Shown: positions 8,166 through 17,131 of the stretch, piece after piece
Layout: each line of letters starts with the position of its first letter
Numbering within the stretch: position 1 is the first letter of the stretch
Source: Pseudomonas mendocina
Lineage (GTDB): Bacteria; Pseudomonadota; Gammaproteobacteria; Pseudomonadales; Pseudomonadaceae
NCBI RefSeq assembly: GCF_900636545.1
Contig: NZ_LR134290.1
Span: 4,712,001-4,776,000 of the forward strand
Direction: 5' to 3'
Length of the DNA stretch: 64,000 nucleotides
Notes under the pieces: generated by a model
Seen by the model: only the letters and a program-made list of their open reading frames with translations
Told to the model about the DNA's origin: nothing
Database searches by the model: none
Made by a program: the position numbers and the translations under genes

Positions 8166-8800
8166 TCAATCTGATGATCGTCGATGATCATATGATCATG
8201 CGAGAAGGCCTGAAGCGCCTGTTCGAACTGGACAAGGACATCCACATCGCAGCAGAGGCAGCTGACGGTCTACAGGCACTCGAACGCCTGAGGACGAAAC
8301 ACGTGGACTTGCTCCTTCTGGATATCAGCATGCCCGGCCTGAGCGGTGAAGCCCTGATATCGCGCCTCATCCATCAGTACCCGCGCCTGCCCATCCTGGT
8401 GCTCAGCATGCACAGCGACCCTCATGTCGCCATGCGCGTGCTGCGCTCGGGAGCCACCGGCTACCTGACCAAGACCCAGTCACCGGAGACGCTGATCGCC
8501 GCGGTGAAGAAAGTCAGCACCGGTGCACGCTACATTGACCCGGAGCTCCTCGAGCAGATTGCACTGAACAGCCTCAAGTCGAACCCTTCGAGCGGCCTCG
8601 ACAGCTTAACCAACCGGGAGTTCCAGATCATGCGACTGCTGGCAGATGGCCATAGCATCAACCAGATCGCCGAACAGCTGATGATCAGCAACAAGACGGT
8701 CAGCACACATAAGATAAATCTGATGCAGAAGATGGGATTTTCCAGCAATGCCGACCTGATCAAGTTCGCCAGCAAACTCAGCATTTCCGAACCAGTCTGA
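8162..8800 (+). CDS. NarL/LuxR-family response regulator
   Basis: Encodes 212 residues. The receiver domain has acidic pocket D8/D9 and phospho-acceptor D54 in LLLDISMPG, with the conserved Lys in YLTKTQSPE. The C-terminal LuxR-type helix-turn-helix runs from LTNREFQIMRLLADG to INLMQKMGF. It overlaps the kinase stop by ATGA, which marks a translationally coupled pair. It should be phosphorylated by the upstream kinase and bind DNA. The nested inverted repeat 18-56 bases after its stop, in front of the chemotaxis operon, is a candidate target site. The signal sensed is unknown. Confidence 0.9.
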   Translation: MINLMIVDDHMIMREGLKRLFELDKDIHIAAEAADGLQALERLRTKHVDLLLLDISMPGLSGEALISRLIHQYPRLPILVLSMHSDPHVAMRVLRSGATGYLTKTQSPETLIAAVKKVSTGARYIDPELLEQIALNSLKSNPSSGLDSLTNREFQIMRLLADGHSINQIAEQLMISNKTVSTHKINLMQKMGFSSNADLIKFASKLSISEPV

Positions 8801-8817
8801 GGATTTCCCTAGTCGCG

Positions 8818-8856
8818 ATCGGGATAAATTTGCGCGCAAATCCAGCACATCCCGAT
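8818..8856. promoter_or_regulatory. Nested inverted repeats upstream of the chemotaxis operon
   Basis: A perfect 14-bp palindrome ATTTGCGCGCAAAT (8828-8841) is enclosed by a perfect 8-bp inverted repeat, ATCGGGAT (8818-8825) and ATCCCGAT (8849-8856). It lies between the response regulator stop and the first MCP gene. There is no T tail, so it looks more like an operator than a terminator. Confidence 0.55.
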
Positions 8857-8903
8857 GCCCCGACAAAAGTCCCTAATGCATGCTCCGACTGTCGATGGAA
8901 CGA

Positions 8904-8919
8904 TGGCAGGCACTCTGCA
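8904..8919 (+). promoter_or_regulatory. Possible sigma-54 promoter of the chemotaxis operon
   Basis: TGGCAGGCACTCTGCA has GG (8905-8906) and GC (8917-8918) exactly 10 bases apart and resembles TGGCACG-N4-TTGCW. The expected start is near 8930, about 58 bases before the GTG at 8988. The match is weaker than that at 2356, and the P. aeruginosa che2 cluster is known mainly for RpoS control, so this is tentative. Confidence 0.4.
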
Positions 8920-8987
8920 GGAATCCCCCCTTCTAGCCTGGCAATTGTTCCGCGATCACCTGACCTCATCCGTCGCGGAGCCAAGCA

Positions 8988-10133
8988 GTGCGCGAGCCAA
9001 ACCTCTCTCTGGTTATCCCATCTCTGGCACTGCTGGCCGGTATCGTCGCCGTGCTTCTGGTCGGCTTCGGCTGGCTGGGAACCCTCCCGGCACTGATTGG
9101 ACTGATGGTGGTGGGAGGCGTGCTGCTGGTTCGGCAGAGCAAGCGCCAACCGCTGGTGCAGGCAGTAGAAACGCCGGTTACTGACGTATTGCAGCCGCAG
9201 AGCGATGTAGAAGAACTGTGCGAACAGACGCTGCCACTCTGGTCGCAGCAGATCCACTCCGCACGCAGCCACACCGAAGAGGCCATCAGCGCCTTGAGCG
9301 AGCGCTTCGCCAATCTCGCCGTGCGCATACAGCAAAGCCTGGGCAACGGCCCAGAGCGCGAGGCTGGCAACCGCCTGGTCGCCCTACTGTCCACCAGCCA
9401 GCACGAGCTGGACATGATCATCATGGCGCTGCGCGAGGCGCTGGCCAGCAAGGAGTCGCTGCTCAAGGAAGTGATGCAGCTGTCGAACTTCACCGACCAG
9501 TTGCAGGAAATGGCGCAGGGCGTGGCCGACATCGCCAAGCAAACCAACCTGCTGGCCCTAAACGCCGCCATCGAAGCAGCCCGAGCTGGAGAAAGTGGCC
9601 GCGGTTTCGCCGTAGTCGCTGATGAAGTGCGCACGCTCTCCACCCGGTCCGGCGAAACCGGCCAGCGTATTGGCGAGACGGTGAGCATCGTCAACACCGC
9701 GATCCACAAGACGCTGGACATCTCCAGGGAATACGCCAAGACCGATGCGCAGACCCTGAACAACGCCAGCGAGGTGATCAAGGGCGTGATCACCCGCTTC
9801 CATCACAGCGCCAGCGGCATCGTCAGCCACAACGAGGCAATGCGCAGCCAGAGCGAAATCGTCGGGCAGGACATTGCCGAGGTGCTGGTCTCGCTGCAGT
9901 TCCAGGACCGTATCAGCCAGATGCTGGGCCACGTGAGTGGCGACATCGAAAAGCTGCTCGCCCACATCCATGCCAACAACGAACAACGCCGACTCGGCCA
10001 CGAGCCATCGCCTCTGGACGTCGATCGCTGGCTGAATGAACTGGCGCAGACCTACACCATGCCCGAGCAGCATGACATCCACCGGGGCGAAGCCCCCGGC
10101 AAGCGTAACGATTCCGAAATCACATTCTTCTGA
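8988..10133 (+). CDS. Methyl-accepting chemotaxis protein without periplasmic sensor
   Basis: Encodes 381 residues. Two closely spaced N-terminal helices (residues about 7-28 and 33-47) leave almost no periplasmic loop, so any signal is membrane-embedded or cytoplasmic. The signalling hairpin tip is present: [20 protein letters not shown], then [17 protein letters not shown]. The C-terminus is DSEITFF, two phenylalanines after an acidic stretch, which recalls the CheR/CheB-tethering tails of other receptors (inference). The start is GTG at 8988 with GGAG upstream. It heads the chemotaxis operon, eight bases before cheY. Compared with usual MCPs it is short and lacks a HAMP domain. Confidence 0.88.
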   Translation: MREPNLSLVIPSLALLAGIVAVLLVGFGWLGTLPALIGLMVVGGVLLVRQSKRQPLVQAVETPVTDVLQPQSDVEELCEQTLPLWSQQIHSARSHTEEAISALSERFANLAVRIQQSLGNGPEREAGNRLVALLSTSQHELDMIIMALREALASKESLLKEVMQLSNFTDQLQEMAQGVADIAKQTNLLALNAAIEAARAGESGRGFAVVADEVRTLSTRSGETGQRIGETVSIVNTAIHKTLDISREYAKTDAQTLNNASEVIKGVITRFHHSASGIVSHNEAMRSQSEIVGQDIAEVLVSLQFQDRISQMLGHVSGDIEKLLAHIHANNEQRRLGHEPSPLDVDRWLNELAQTYTMPEQHDIHRGEAPGKRNDSEITFF

Positions 10134-10141
10134 GGTACCCC

Positions 10142-10510
10142 ATGGGCAAGACCGTACTCATCGTCGACGATTCCGCCTCGATCCGGCAGGTCGTCAGCAT
10201 CACGCTCAAGGGTGCCGGCTACGACGTTATCGAAGGTTGCGATGGCAAGGACGCACTGACCAAGCTCGACGGTCGCAAGGTGCACCTGATCATCAGCGAC
10301 GTGAACATGCCGAACATGGACGGCATCACTTTCCTCAAGAACGTCAAGCAACTGCCTGCCTACAAGTTCACTCCGGTGATCATGCTCACCACCGAAGCCG
10401 GCGAAGCGAAGAAGGACGAAGGCCGCGCCGCGGGCGCCAAGGCCTGGGTAGTCAAGCCGTTCCAGCCGGCGCAGATGCTCAATGCCGTCTCCAAGCTGAT
10501 CCTGCCTTGA
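10142..10510 (+). CDS. cheY: Chemotaxis response regulator CheY-type
   Basis: Encodes 122 residues, a single receiver domain. D9 and D10 form the metal site, D53 (ISDVNMPNMDG) is the phospho-acceptor, T/S appears in MLTTEAGEAKK and the invariant Lys lies in WVVKPFQP. It should accept phosphate from CheA in this operon and act on a motor or another output. In P. aeruginosa the equivalent che2 system is not the main flagellar pathway, so direct switching of the flagellum is not assured. It sits between the first MCP and the STAS gene, 10 bases from the latter. Confidence 0.92.
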   Translation: MGKTVLIVDDSASIRQVVSITLKGAGYDVIEGCDGKDALTKLDGRKVHLIISDVNMPNMDGITFLKNVKQLPAYKFTPVIMLTTEAGEAKKDEGRAAGAKAWVVKPFQPAQMLNAVSKLILP

Positions 10511-10520
10511 GGCCCACGCC

Positions 10521-10841
10521 ATGACAGACGCGCCGGGCGAGAACCTGTATCGCATTCTGCCTCTGGAAGGCGGGTTGACCATCTACAGCGTCAGCGAACA
10601 CATGGAACTGTTGATGCGCGCATTGGCCCCTGCCGCGGAAGTTGAACTGGATCTCTCGGCGCTCGACGAAGTCGACTGCGCAGGTCTCCAACTGCTGGTG
10701 CTGGCCAAGCAGGAAGCCAACCGCCAGGGCTGCCAACTGCGCCTGAGCCACCACAGCCCGGCAGTGATCGAGGCGTTCGAGCTCAGCGGACTCGCCTCGT
10801 TCTTCGGCGACCCCATCCTGATCAAACCCAGCGACGAGTGA
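10521..10841 (+). CDS. STAS domain protein in the chemotaxis operon
   Basis: Encodes 106 residues, one STAS (anti-sigma-factor antagonist-like) domain: VELDLSALDEVDCAGLQLLVLAK would carry the switch motif. Anti-sigma antagonists have a phosphorylatable Ser or Thr where this protein has Cys53 (DCAG). STAS proteins of this type accompany cheY and cheA in several Gammaproteobacteria clusters and may link the array to another regulatory partner, or simply act as an adaptor. It is tightly placed between cheY and cheA (six bases to cheA). I infer that classical Ser phosphorylation is not its mode of control. No kinase or phosphatase partner is encoded nearby. Confidence 0.85.
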   Translation: MTDAPGENLYRILPLEGGLTIYSVSEHMELLMRALAPAAEVELDLSALDEVDCAGLQLLVLAKQEANRQGCQLRLSHHSPAVIEAFELSGLASFFGDPILIKPSDE

Positions 10842-10847
10842 TGCAGT

Positions 10848-13019
10848 ATGGATATGGACGAAGTACTCAAGATCTTCATCGCTGAAAGCCGTGAACTGCT
10901 GGAACTGATGGAAGAAGCACTGCTCGTGCTGGAAAGTGCTCCTGAAGACGCCGATACCATCAACGCCATCTTTCGTGCCGCCCACACGATCAAGGGCTCC
11001 GCCGGGCTGTTCGGCCTCGATCTCATCGTTGACTTCACCCACATTGCCGAAAGCGTGCTCGACCGCATCCGCAATGGCGAACTGCATTTCGATGAAACGC
11101 TCACGGCCCTGTTTCTACAGGTTGGCGATCACCTCGGCAAACTCATCACCCACCTCGACGAAGGCCACGATCTCGAGCAACTGGATGCCGAGAGCCTGGA
11201 GCAGAACCGCCAGCTCGGGGAGCGCCTGAGCGCCTACATGGCGCCGCCCAGAAATCCCGAAGGCCTGCCCACCCAGCACGAGCGGATCGAGCGCAGCACG
11301 CAGGATGGCCTGAGCGCCGACCACTGGCATCTCTCGCTGCGTTTCGGCCCGGACACCCTGCGCAACGGCATGGACCCATTGTCCCTGCTGCGCTATCTCA
11401 ATACCTTCGGGCGCATCGTCAACATCGTGCCGCTGCTTGACCGCATGCCGCCCGCGGCCGAGATGGACCCCGAGACCTGCTACCTCAGTTTCGAAGTCGC
11501 CTTCGCCAGTGATGCCGACAAGGCCACCATCGAGGGTGCCTTCGAGTTCGTCCGCGAAGACAGCCTGATCCGCATTCTGCCGCCCCACAGCAAGTCCAAC
11601 GAATACCTCGAACTGATCCGCGCGCTCCCCGAAGAAGACATGCGCCTGGGTGAAATCCTGATGCGCTGCGGCACCTTGACCGCCGCCGAGCTGCAGGATG
11701 TGCTGCACGCCCAGGTACAGGGACAACAGGAAGCCGAAGCCCGCCCCATCGGCCAGGTGCTGATGGAAGAAAGCCTGGTGCAGCCACCGGTGATCGCCGC
11801 GGCGCTGCAAAAACAGCAACAGGTCAAGGAGAGCCGCAGCAACGAGAACAACCTGATCCGTGTCGACGCCAGCAAGCTCGACCAACTGATCAACCTGGTC
11901 GGCGAGCTGATCATCGCCGGCGCTGGCGCACGCATGACCGCTCAGCAATGCGGGCATGCCGAAATGCTGGAATCCACCGAGCAGCTGTCACGCCTGGTGG
12001 AAGAGGTTCGCGACTCCGCGCTGACCCTGCGCATGGTGCAGATTGGTGCGACATTCAACCGTTTCCAGCGTGTGGTGCGCGACGTATCGCGAGAGATCGG
12101 CAAGGACATCGCCCTGTCCATCAGCGGCGGCGAAACCGAGCTGGACAAGACCGTGGTCGAGCGCATCACCGACCCGCTCACCCACCTGGTGCGCAACGCC
12201 ATGGATCACGGCATCGAGCCCCTTGCCGTACGCCAGGCGCGTGGCAAGCCTGGGCAGGGCAACGTGCGCCTCAATGCCTACCATGATGCCGGCAGCATCG
12301 TGCTGGAAGTCGCCGACGACGGTGGCGGCCTCGACCCACAGCGCATTCTCGCCAAGGCCCGTGAACGTGGGCTGATCAGCGAAGGGCAGGTGCTGACCGA
12401 GAAGGAAACCTTCAACCTGATCTTCGAGCCCGGCTTCTCCACCGCCGATCAGGTCAGCAACCTGTCCGGTCGTGGTGTGGGCATGGACGTAGTCAAGCGC
12501 AACATCTCCGCGCTACGCGGCAACATCGAACTGGACAGCGTACTCGGTGAAGGCACCTGTGTACGTATCCGCCTGCCACTGACCCTGGCCATCATCGACG
12601 GTTTCCTGGTCGGCGTGGGTCAGGCGGGCTATGTGATCCCGCTGGATCTGGTCGAGGAATGCATCGAGCTGGAACCTGGCGCCTGCCAGGACCGCGGGCA
12701 CATTTCCCTGCGCGGCGAGGTCCTGCCGTTCATACGCCTGCGCGAGCTGTTCGATGAAGAAGGCCAGCCGCCCAGACGCGAGAACGTGGTGGTGGTCAGT
12801 TATGCCGGGCAACGCGCCGGCCTGGTCGTCGATCACCTGATGGGCGAGTTTCAGACGGTCATCAAGCCACTGGGCAAGCTGTTCGGCAACTGCAGAGGCG
12901 TCGGTGGTTTCACCATTCTGGGCAGTGGCGCCGTCGCCCTGATTCTCGACACCCCCAGCCTGCTGACCGACCTGGCTCACCCGACTACCAGCGCCATGCC
13001 TGCAACCAGCGAAGCCTGA
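10848..13019 (+). CDS. cheA: Chemotaxis histidine kinase CheA
   Basis: Encodes 723 residues. The N-terminal Hpt domain carries phospho-acceptor His46 in RAAHTIKGSAGLFG. A middle part of about 200 residues (roughly 130-330) replaces the usual P2 region. Then come the P3 dimerisation segment (LDQLINLVGELIIAGA), the P4 ATPase with N-box HLVRNAMDHGIEP, G1 ADDGGGLD and G2 GRGVGMDVVKRN, and a C-terminal CheW-like P5 domain (YVIPLDLVEECIEL). It is the kinase that couples the receptors to CheY and CheB. ATG at 10848 follows the STAS stop closely. The set (cheY, STAS, cheA, cheW, mcp, cheW, cheR, cheD, cheB) resembles the F7-type/che2 systems. Confidence 0.95.
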   Translation: MDMDEVLKIFIAESRELLELMEEALLVLESAPEDADTINAIFRAAHTIKGSAGLFGLDLIVDFTHIAESVLDRIRNGELHFDETLTALFLQVGDHLGKLITHLDEGHDLEQLDAESLEQNRQLGERLSAYMAPPRNPEGLPTQHERIERSTQDGLSADHWHLSLRFGPDTLRNGMDPLSLLRYLNTFGRIVNIVPLLDRMPPAAEMDPETCYLSFEVAFASDADKATIEGAFEFVREDSLIRILPPHSKSNEYLELIRALPEEDMRLGEILMRCGTLTAAELQDVLHAQVQGQQEAEARPIGQVLMEESLVQPPVIAAALQKQQQVKESRSNENNLIRVDASKLDQLINLVGELIIAGAGARMTAQQCGHAEMLESTEQLSRLVEEVRDSALTLRMVQIGATFNRFQRVVRDVSREIGKDIALSISGGETELDKTVVERITDPLTHLVRNAMDHGIEPLAVRQARGKPGQGNVRLNAYHDAGSIVLEVADDGGGLDPQRILAKARERGLISEGQVLTEKETFNLIFEPGFSTADQVSNLSGRGVGMDVVKRNISALRGNIELDSVLGEGTCVRIRLPLTLAIIDGFLVGVGQAGYVIPLDLVEECIELEPGACQDRGHISLRGEVLPFIRLRELFDEEGQPPRRENVVVVSYAGQRAGLVVDHLMGEFQTVIKPLGKLFGNCRGVGGFTILGSGAVALILDTPSLLTDLAHPTTSAMPATSEA

Positions 13020-13045
13020 ACTCAACGACTAGAGCCCACACCACC

Positions 13046-13624
13046 ATGAGTCTTTCCAGCAGCCCGGCCAACGTCGAGCACCATCCGCCAGCGAGCACTG
13101 CGCTGGCGACAGTGGAGCCCGAGCAGAATACGCCGCAGCAATATCTGACCTTCGAGCTCAACGCGCGCCGCTACGCACTCGATGGCCTGAGCGTGCGCGA
13201 GATCATCGAGTATCCGCAACTGACCCGCGTGCCCATGGCCGCTGCCTGCATCCACGGCGTCATCAACCTGCGCGGCGCCGTAGTGCCGGTGATCGACCTG
13301 AGCCTGCGCTTCGGCCAGGGCGCAAGCCGCATCGACAAACGCACCTGCATCATCATCGTCGAAGTGACGGACGAGGAGGACGACCACGTACTGGGCATCA
13401 TCGTCGACGCCGTCAGCGAGGTGCTCGAAGTGGTCGCCAGTCAGGTGCGCCCCGCGCCGGCCTTCGGCAATCCCATTCGTGCCGACTTCATACACGGCAT
13501 GGTTCGACTGGGTGATGAGTTCATCGTCCTGCTGACTATCGAAAACACCCTGGCGGTCGCCGAAATCGCGGCCTCCGGCAGCAGCAAATCCGCACGACAA
13601 ACGCCTGAGCGCCCAGCCAGATAA
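13046..13624 (+). CDS. cheW: CheW coupling protein (first copy)
   Basis: Encodes 192 residues. A variable N-terminal extension of about 30 residues precedes the CheW fold: QYLTFELNARRYALDGLSVR, VINLRGAVVPVIDL and the C-terminal IENTL strand. CheW links receptor signalling tips to CheA. A second, shorter CheW gene lies downstream of the next receptor. The two share the VREIIEYxxLTxVPM and NLRGAVVPVIDL patterns and are probably paralogues; the different termini suggest separate docking preferences within one array. Confidence 0.92.
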   Translation: MSLSSSPANVEHHPPASTALATVEPEQNTPQQYLTFELNARRYALDGLSVREIIEYPQLTRVPMAAACIHGVINLRGAVVPVIDLSLRFGQGASRIDKRTCIIIVEVTDEEDDHVLGIIVDAVSEVLEVVASQVRPAPAFGNPIRADFIHGMVRLGDEFIVLLTIENTLAVAEIAASGSSKSARQTPERPAR

Positions 13625-13639
13625 TACGGAGAAGTGACC

Positions 13640-15283
13640 ATGTTCAAGAATATGAGAGTGGCGACCAAGCTTGGCCTCGGCTTTGGCTCGGTCGTGGCCC
13701 TGCTGGTGCTGGCAACCCTGCTCGGGATCATGCGCATGAGCGCGATCAACAGCTCCAACGACGTCATCGTCGACGACCGCTATCCCAAAATCGTCGACGC
13801 GAACATCATCAAGGAAGAAACGCTCAACCAGGCGCGTTTAATTCGTGACTTGATCATCCTCGACGATCAAGCGTCCGACCAGAAGAACCTGGCCCTGATC
13901 AGCGAGAGCCGAGAGCGGCGCGCAAAAGCCGTCGAGAACCTACAAAACACCGTGACGGCCCCAAAAGCGCTTGAGCTGCTGGCACGGATCAACAGCGCGC
14001 GCGAGCTGGTAGGCCAACGCTACGACGAAATATACAAGCTCATGGATGACCAGGAACGAGCGCTGGCTTATCTCTATAGCGAGATCATCCCGGCCAACAA
14101 CGAACTGCTGAAAGCCTCGACCGCACTGGCCGACTTCCAGGCTGAGCTAATGGAACAGTCCCAGAATGAATCAACGGCGCTGTTCGAAGAATCCCGCATG
14201 CAACTGATGATCATCGGCGGCGTTGCCGCACTGATCTCCGTCCTGCTGGCCTGGCTGATCACCCACAGCCTGCTGCGCCAACTGGGTGGCGAGCCGGGCT
14301 ACGCTGCAGAAGTGGTGACCCGCATCGCCGAGGGCGATCTGCGAGTGGAGGTCACCACCCGCAACGGTGATACCACCAGCATGCTCGCCGCGATCAAGAG
14401 CATGTCGCAACGCCTGTCGCAGATCATCTCCGAGGTACGCAGCTCCGCCGACGCGCTGACCAGCGCCTCCGAGGAAATCTCCGCCACGGCGCAGAGCATG
14501 AGCCAGGCCGCATCCGAGCAGGCCGCGTCGGTCGAAGAAACCAGCGCGTCGATGGAGCAGATGTCCGCCTCCATCTCGCAGAACACCGAGAACGCGCGGA
14601 TCACCGACGGCATGGCGAGCAAGGCCAGCGGCGAAGCCGGCGAAGGCGGCCAGGCGGTCAAGGAAACCGTACGTGCCATGAAGACCATCGCCGACAAGAT
14701 CGGCATCGTCGATGACATCGCCTACCAGACCAACCTGCTGGCCCTCAATGCCGCAATCGAGGCCGCGCGTGCCGGCGAGCACGGCAAAGGCTTCGCGGTG
14801 GTCGCCGCAGAAGTGCGCAAGCTGGCCGAACGCAGCCAGGTGGCAGCCCAGGAGATCGGCGAGGTAGCCAAGTCCAGCGTGCAACTGGCGGAGCGTGCCG
14901 GCACCCTGCTCGACGAGATCGTGCCGTCCATCGCCAAGACATCGGACCTGGTGCAGGAAATCTCCGCCGCCTCCGAGGAGCAAAGTTCAGGCGTCGGTCA
15001 GATCAGCACCGCGATGAACCAGCTCAACGAGATCACGCAGCAGAACGCCTCCTCCTCCGAAGAGCTCGCAGCCACTGCCGAGGAAATGAGCGGCCAGGCC
15101 GAGCAGCTGCAGCAACTGATGGACTTCTTCAAGCTCAACACCATGGCCTCCGGGCGTAGCCAGCAACGTCACGTTCAGGCCCAGCGCCCGAGCCACTCGT
15201 CTCGCGCGCAGCAGATCGATGACGATGGCGCGATGCCAATGGCAGGCGGCCTCCCAGTCGGTTACGTGCGCTTCCAGGAGTAG
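13640..15283 (+). CDS. Methyl-accepting chemotaxis protein, four-helix-bundle type
   Basis: Encodes 547 residues. An N-terminal membrane helix (residues about 10-32), a periplasmic helical bundle of about 150 residues (4HB_MCP-like, charged and rich in Glu/Gln/Arg), a second helix ([19 protein letters not shown]), HAMP, and the signalling hairpin with [23 protein letters not shown] at 13640 is preferred over the GTG two codons upstream because GGAG (13628-13631) is then eight bases away. The ligand is unknown: the bundle domain of this type senses small molecules. Position between the two cheW genes suggests this is the cluster's dedicated receptor; the P. aeruginosa counterpart Aer2 has a PAS-haem sensor instead, which is absent here. 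Confidence 0.9.
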   Translation: MFKNMRVATKLGLGFGSVVALLVLATLLGIMRMSAINSSNDVIVDDRYPKIVDANIIKEETLNQARLIRDLIILDDQASDQKNLALISESRERRAKAVENLQNTVTAPKALELLARINSARELVGQRYDEIYKLMDDQERALAYLYSEIIPANNELLKASTALADFQAELMEQSQNESTALFEESRMQLMIIGGVAALISVLLAWLITHSLLRQLGGEPGYAAEVVTRIAEGDLRVEVTTRNGDTTSMLAAIKSMSQRLSQIISEVRSSADALTSASEEISATAQSMSQAASEQAASVEETSASMEQMSASISQNTENARITDGMASKASGEAGEGGQAVKETVRAMKTIADKIGIVDDIAYQTNLLALNAAIEAARAGEHGKGFAVVAAEVRKLAERSQVAAQEIGEVAKSSVQLAERAGTLLDEIVPSIAKTSDLVQEISAASEEQSSGVGQISTAMNQLNEITQQNASSSEELAATAEEMSGQAEQLQQLMDFFKLNTMASGRSQQRHVQAQRPSHSSRAQQIDDDGAMPMAGGLPVGYVRFQE

Positions 15284-15286
15284 CCA

Positions 15287-15799
15287 ATGGCTGCCGCAAT
15301 CAGCAACGCCGCCGGCCAGTACCTGACCTTCACCCTGGCGCAGGAACTGTTCGGCGTCGATATCCACGCCGTACGCGAAATCATCGAGTATGGCCGGCTG
15401 ACGAGCGTACCGATGATGCCGCCGAGCATACTCGGCGTCATCAACCTGCGCGGTGCCGTGGTGCCGGTCATCGATCTCGGCCTGCGTTTCGGTGGCAAGG
15501 CCACCGTCATCGGTCCACGCACCTGCATCGTCATCCTGGAAATCGCCTCGCGCGATGGCCTGCGGGTGATCGGCATGGTGGTCGATGCGGTCAATGAAGT
15601 GCTGGAGCTGGGCAGCGGACAGATCGAGCCGCCGCCCAGCTTCGGCAACCGCATCCGCGCCGACTTCATTCGCGGCATGGGCAAGCTGGACGATCGACTG
15701 GTAGTCCTGCTCGATGTCGGCCGGGTACTCTCCGACGACGAGATAGCCCTGCTGGAGCAAGCCGGCGCGCACGCTACCACGGCGCAGGAAAGCCCATGA
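15287..15799 (+). CDS. cheW: CheW coupling protein (second copy)
   Basis: Encodes 170 residues of CheW fold with no N-terminal extension: QYLTFTLAQELFGVDIHAVR, VINLRGAVVPVIDLGLRFGG, VVDAVNEVLELGSGQIEPPP. It follows the receptor gene by three bases and overlaps cheR by four (ATGA). Together with the first CheW it couples receptors to CheA. Having two different CheW proteins in one operon is typical of this class of accessory chemotaxis cluster. Confidence 0.92.
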   Translation: MAAAISNAAGQYLTFTLAQELFGVDIHAVREIIEYGRLTSVPMMPPSILGVINLRGAVVPVIDLGLRFGGKATVIGPRTCIVILEIASRDGLRVIGMVVDAVNEVLELGSGQIEPPPSFGNRIRADFIRGMGKLDDRLVVLLDVGRVLSDDEIALLEQAGAHATTAQESP

Positions 15800-16614
15800 G
15801 CAGCGCCGCCATCGCCCTGAGCGATCAGGAATTCGCCAGGTTTCGCCAGTTGATTCACGAGATCGCCGGTATCAGCCTTTCCGATGCCAAGAAGCCTCTG
15901 GTCGCCGGCCGCCTGAGCAAACGCCTGCGCGAGTTCGAGCTCGACAGCTACGGCGAGTACTTCCGTCGCCTAAGCCAGAGCCCGGCAGAGCTGCAGACCT
16001 GCGTCGACCTGCTGACCACCAACGAGACCTACTTCTTTCGCGAACCCAAGCATTTCGACTTCCTGCGTGAGCGCCTGGGCCAGCCCGGACTGATCCCCAG
16101 CGGTCGTCCGTTACGCATCTGGAGCGGCGCCTGCTCTAGCGGCGAGGAGCCCTACAGCATTGCCCTGCTGCTGGCCGATGTGCTGGGCGAAAAGCCCTGG
16201 GAAATCCTTGCGTCGGATATCAGCCAGCGGGTGCTGGATCGCGCGCGTGCCGGGGTCTATCGTGTGCAGGACAGCGAGGATATCCCGCGCCGGATGCTGG
16301 TACGCCACTGTTTTCGCGGCGTCGGTGCCAACGAGGGCAATCTGCTCATCGACCCAGCACTGCGTCGGCGTGTGCGCTTCGAGCAGATCAACCTGAACAA
16401 TTCATTGCCGGAAGTCGGTCAATTCGATGTGATCTTCCTGCGTAACGTCATGATCTACTTCGACGGTGACACCAAGCGCCAGGTCGTGAAGCGCCTGCTG
16501 AGCCGCCTGCGGCCAGGCGGTTACTTTCTGATCAGCCATTCGGAAAGCCTCAACGGCATCGATGACACGCTCAAGGTCGTGAAACCCTCGATCTATCGCA
16601 AACCCGATGCCTAG
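15796..16614 (+). CDS. cheR: Chemotaxis protein methyltransferase CheR
   Basis: Encodes 272 residues. The N-terminal CheR helical domain (residues about 1-75) precedes the SAM-binding domain with LTTNETYFFREPKHF, SGACSSGEEPYSIA and FDVIFLRNVMIYFD. CheR methylates glutamates on receptors for adaptation. The second motif and the NETYFFR loop are exact family marks. It overlaps cheW upstream and cheD downstream. The DSEITFF tail of the first receptor might dock here, by analogy with the pentapeptide tethers recognised by other CheR proteins. Confidence 0.94.
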   Translation: MSSAAIALSDQEFARFRQLIHEIAGISLSDAKKPLVAGRLSKRLREFELDSYGEYFRRLSQSPAELQTCVDLLTTNETYFFREPKHFDFLRERLGQPGLIPSGRPLRIWSGACSSGEEPYSIALLLADVLGEKPWEILASDISQRVLDRARAGVYRVQDSEDIPRRMLVRHCFRGVGANEGNLLIDPALRRRVRFEQINLNNSLPEVGQFDVIFLRNVMIYFDGDTKRQVVKRLLSRLRPGGYFLISHSESLNGIDDTLKVVKPSIYRKPDA

Positions 16615-17131
16615 ACCCGTTACACCGCGTGATGTCTATCTACAACCCGGCGATCTGCACTTCGCAGGCGTCGGCACGCGGATTCGCACCTTGCTCGGCT
16701 CCTGCGTATCCCTGGTTTTCTGGCATCCACGCCACAGACTTGGGGGTATGTGTCACTACATGCTGCCGACCCGTGGCATGCCTGGCCAAAAGCTGGATGG
16801 CCGCTATGGTGACGAAGCCATGCAGCTCTTGCTCAAAGCTATGAGCGCCCACGGCACACGGGTCAAGGAATATCACGTGCGTGTATTCGGCGGCGGCAAC
16901 ATGTTTCCGCACATCGGCGTTCGCGCGCGCAGCACACGCCACGTCGGTCAGCAAAATATCGACATGGCCTACAAGCTCCTCGCTACGTACGGCTTGATGA
17001 GTCACGGCGAACACGTCGGCGGAACCGGCCATCGCCATCTTCTCTTCGACATCTGGAGCGGCCAACTGGCCCTGAAGCTATCCCCTATCGTCGCTGACAG
17101 TGGAAGTCCCACTGGAGTACAACCTGCATGA
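16607..17131 (+). CDS. cheD: Receptor deamidase CheD
   Basis: Encodes 174 residues. The family signature is [27 protein letters not shown] split as GSCVSLVFW and GGMCHYMLP, with catalytic Cys in GSCV and His in CHYMLP. CheD deamidates glutamine residues in receptors and may modulate CheC-type phosphatases. It begins eight bases inside the end of cheR and overlaps cheB by ATGA, which marks translational coupling. Adaptation in this pathway thus uses methylation (CheR), demethylation (CheB) and deamidation (CheD). Confidence 0.94.
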   Translation: MPRPVTPRDVYLQPGDLHFAGVGTRIRTLLGSCVSLVFWHPRHRLGGMCHYMLPTRGMPGQKLDGRYGDEAMQLLLKAMSAHGTRVKEYHVRVFGGGNMFPHIGVRARSTRHVGQQNIDMAYKLLATYGLMSHGEHVGGTGHRHLLFDIWSGQLALKLSPIVADSGSPTGVQPA

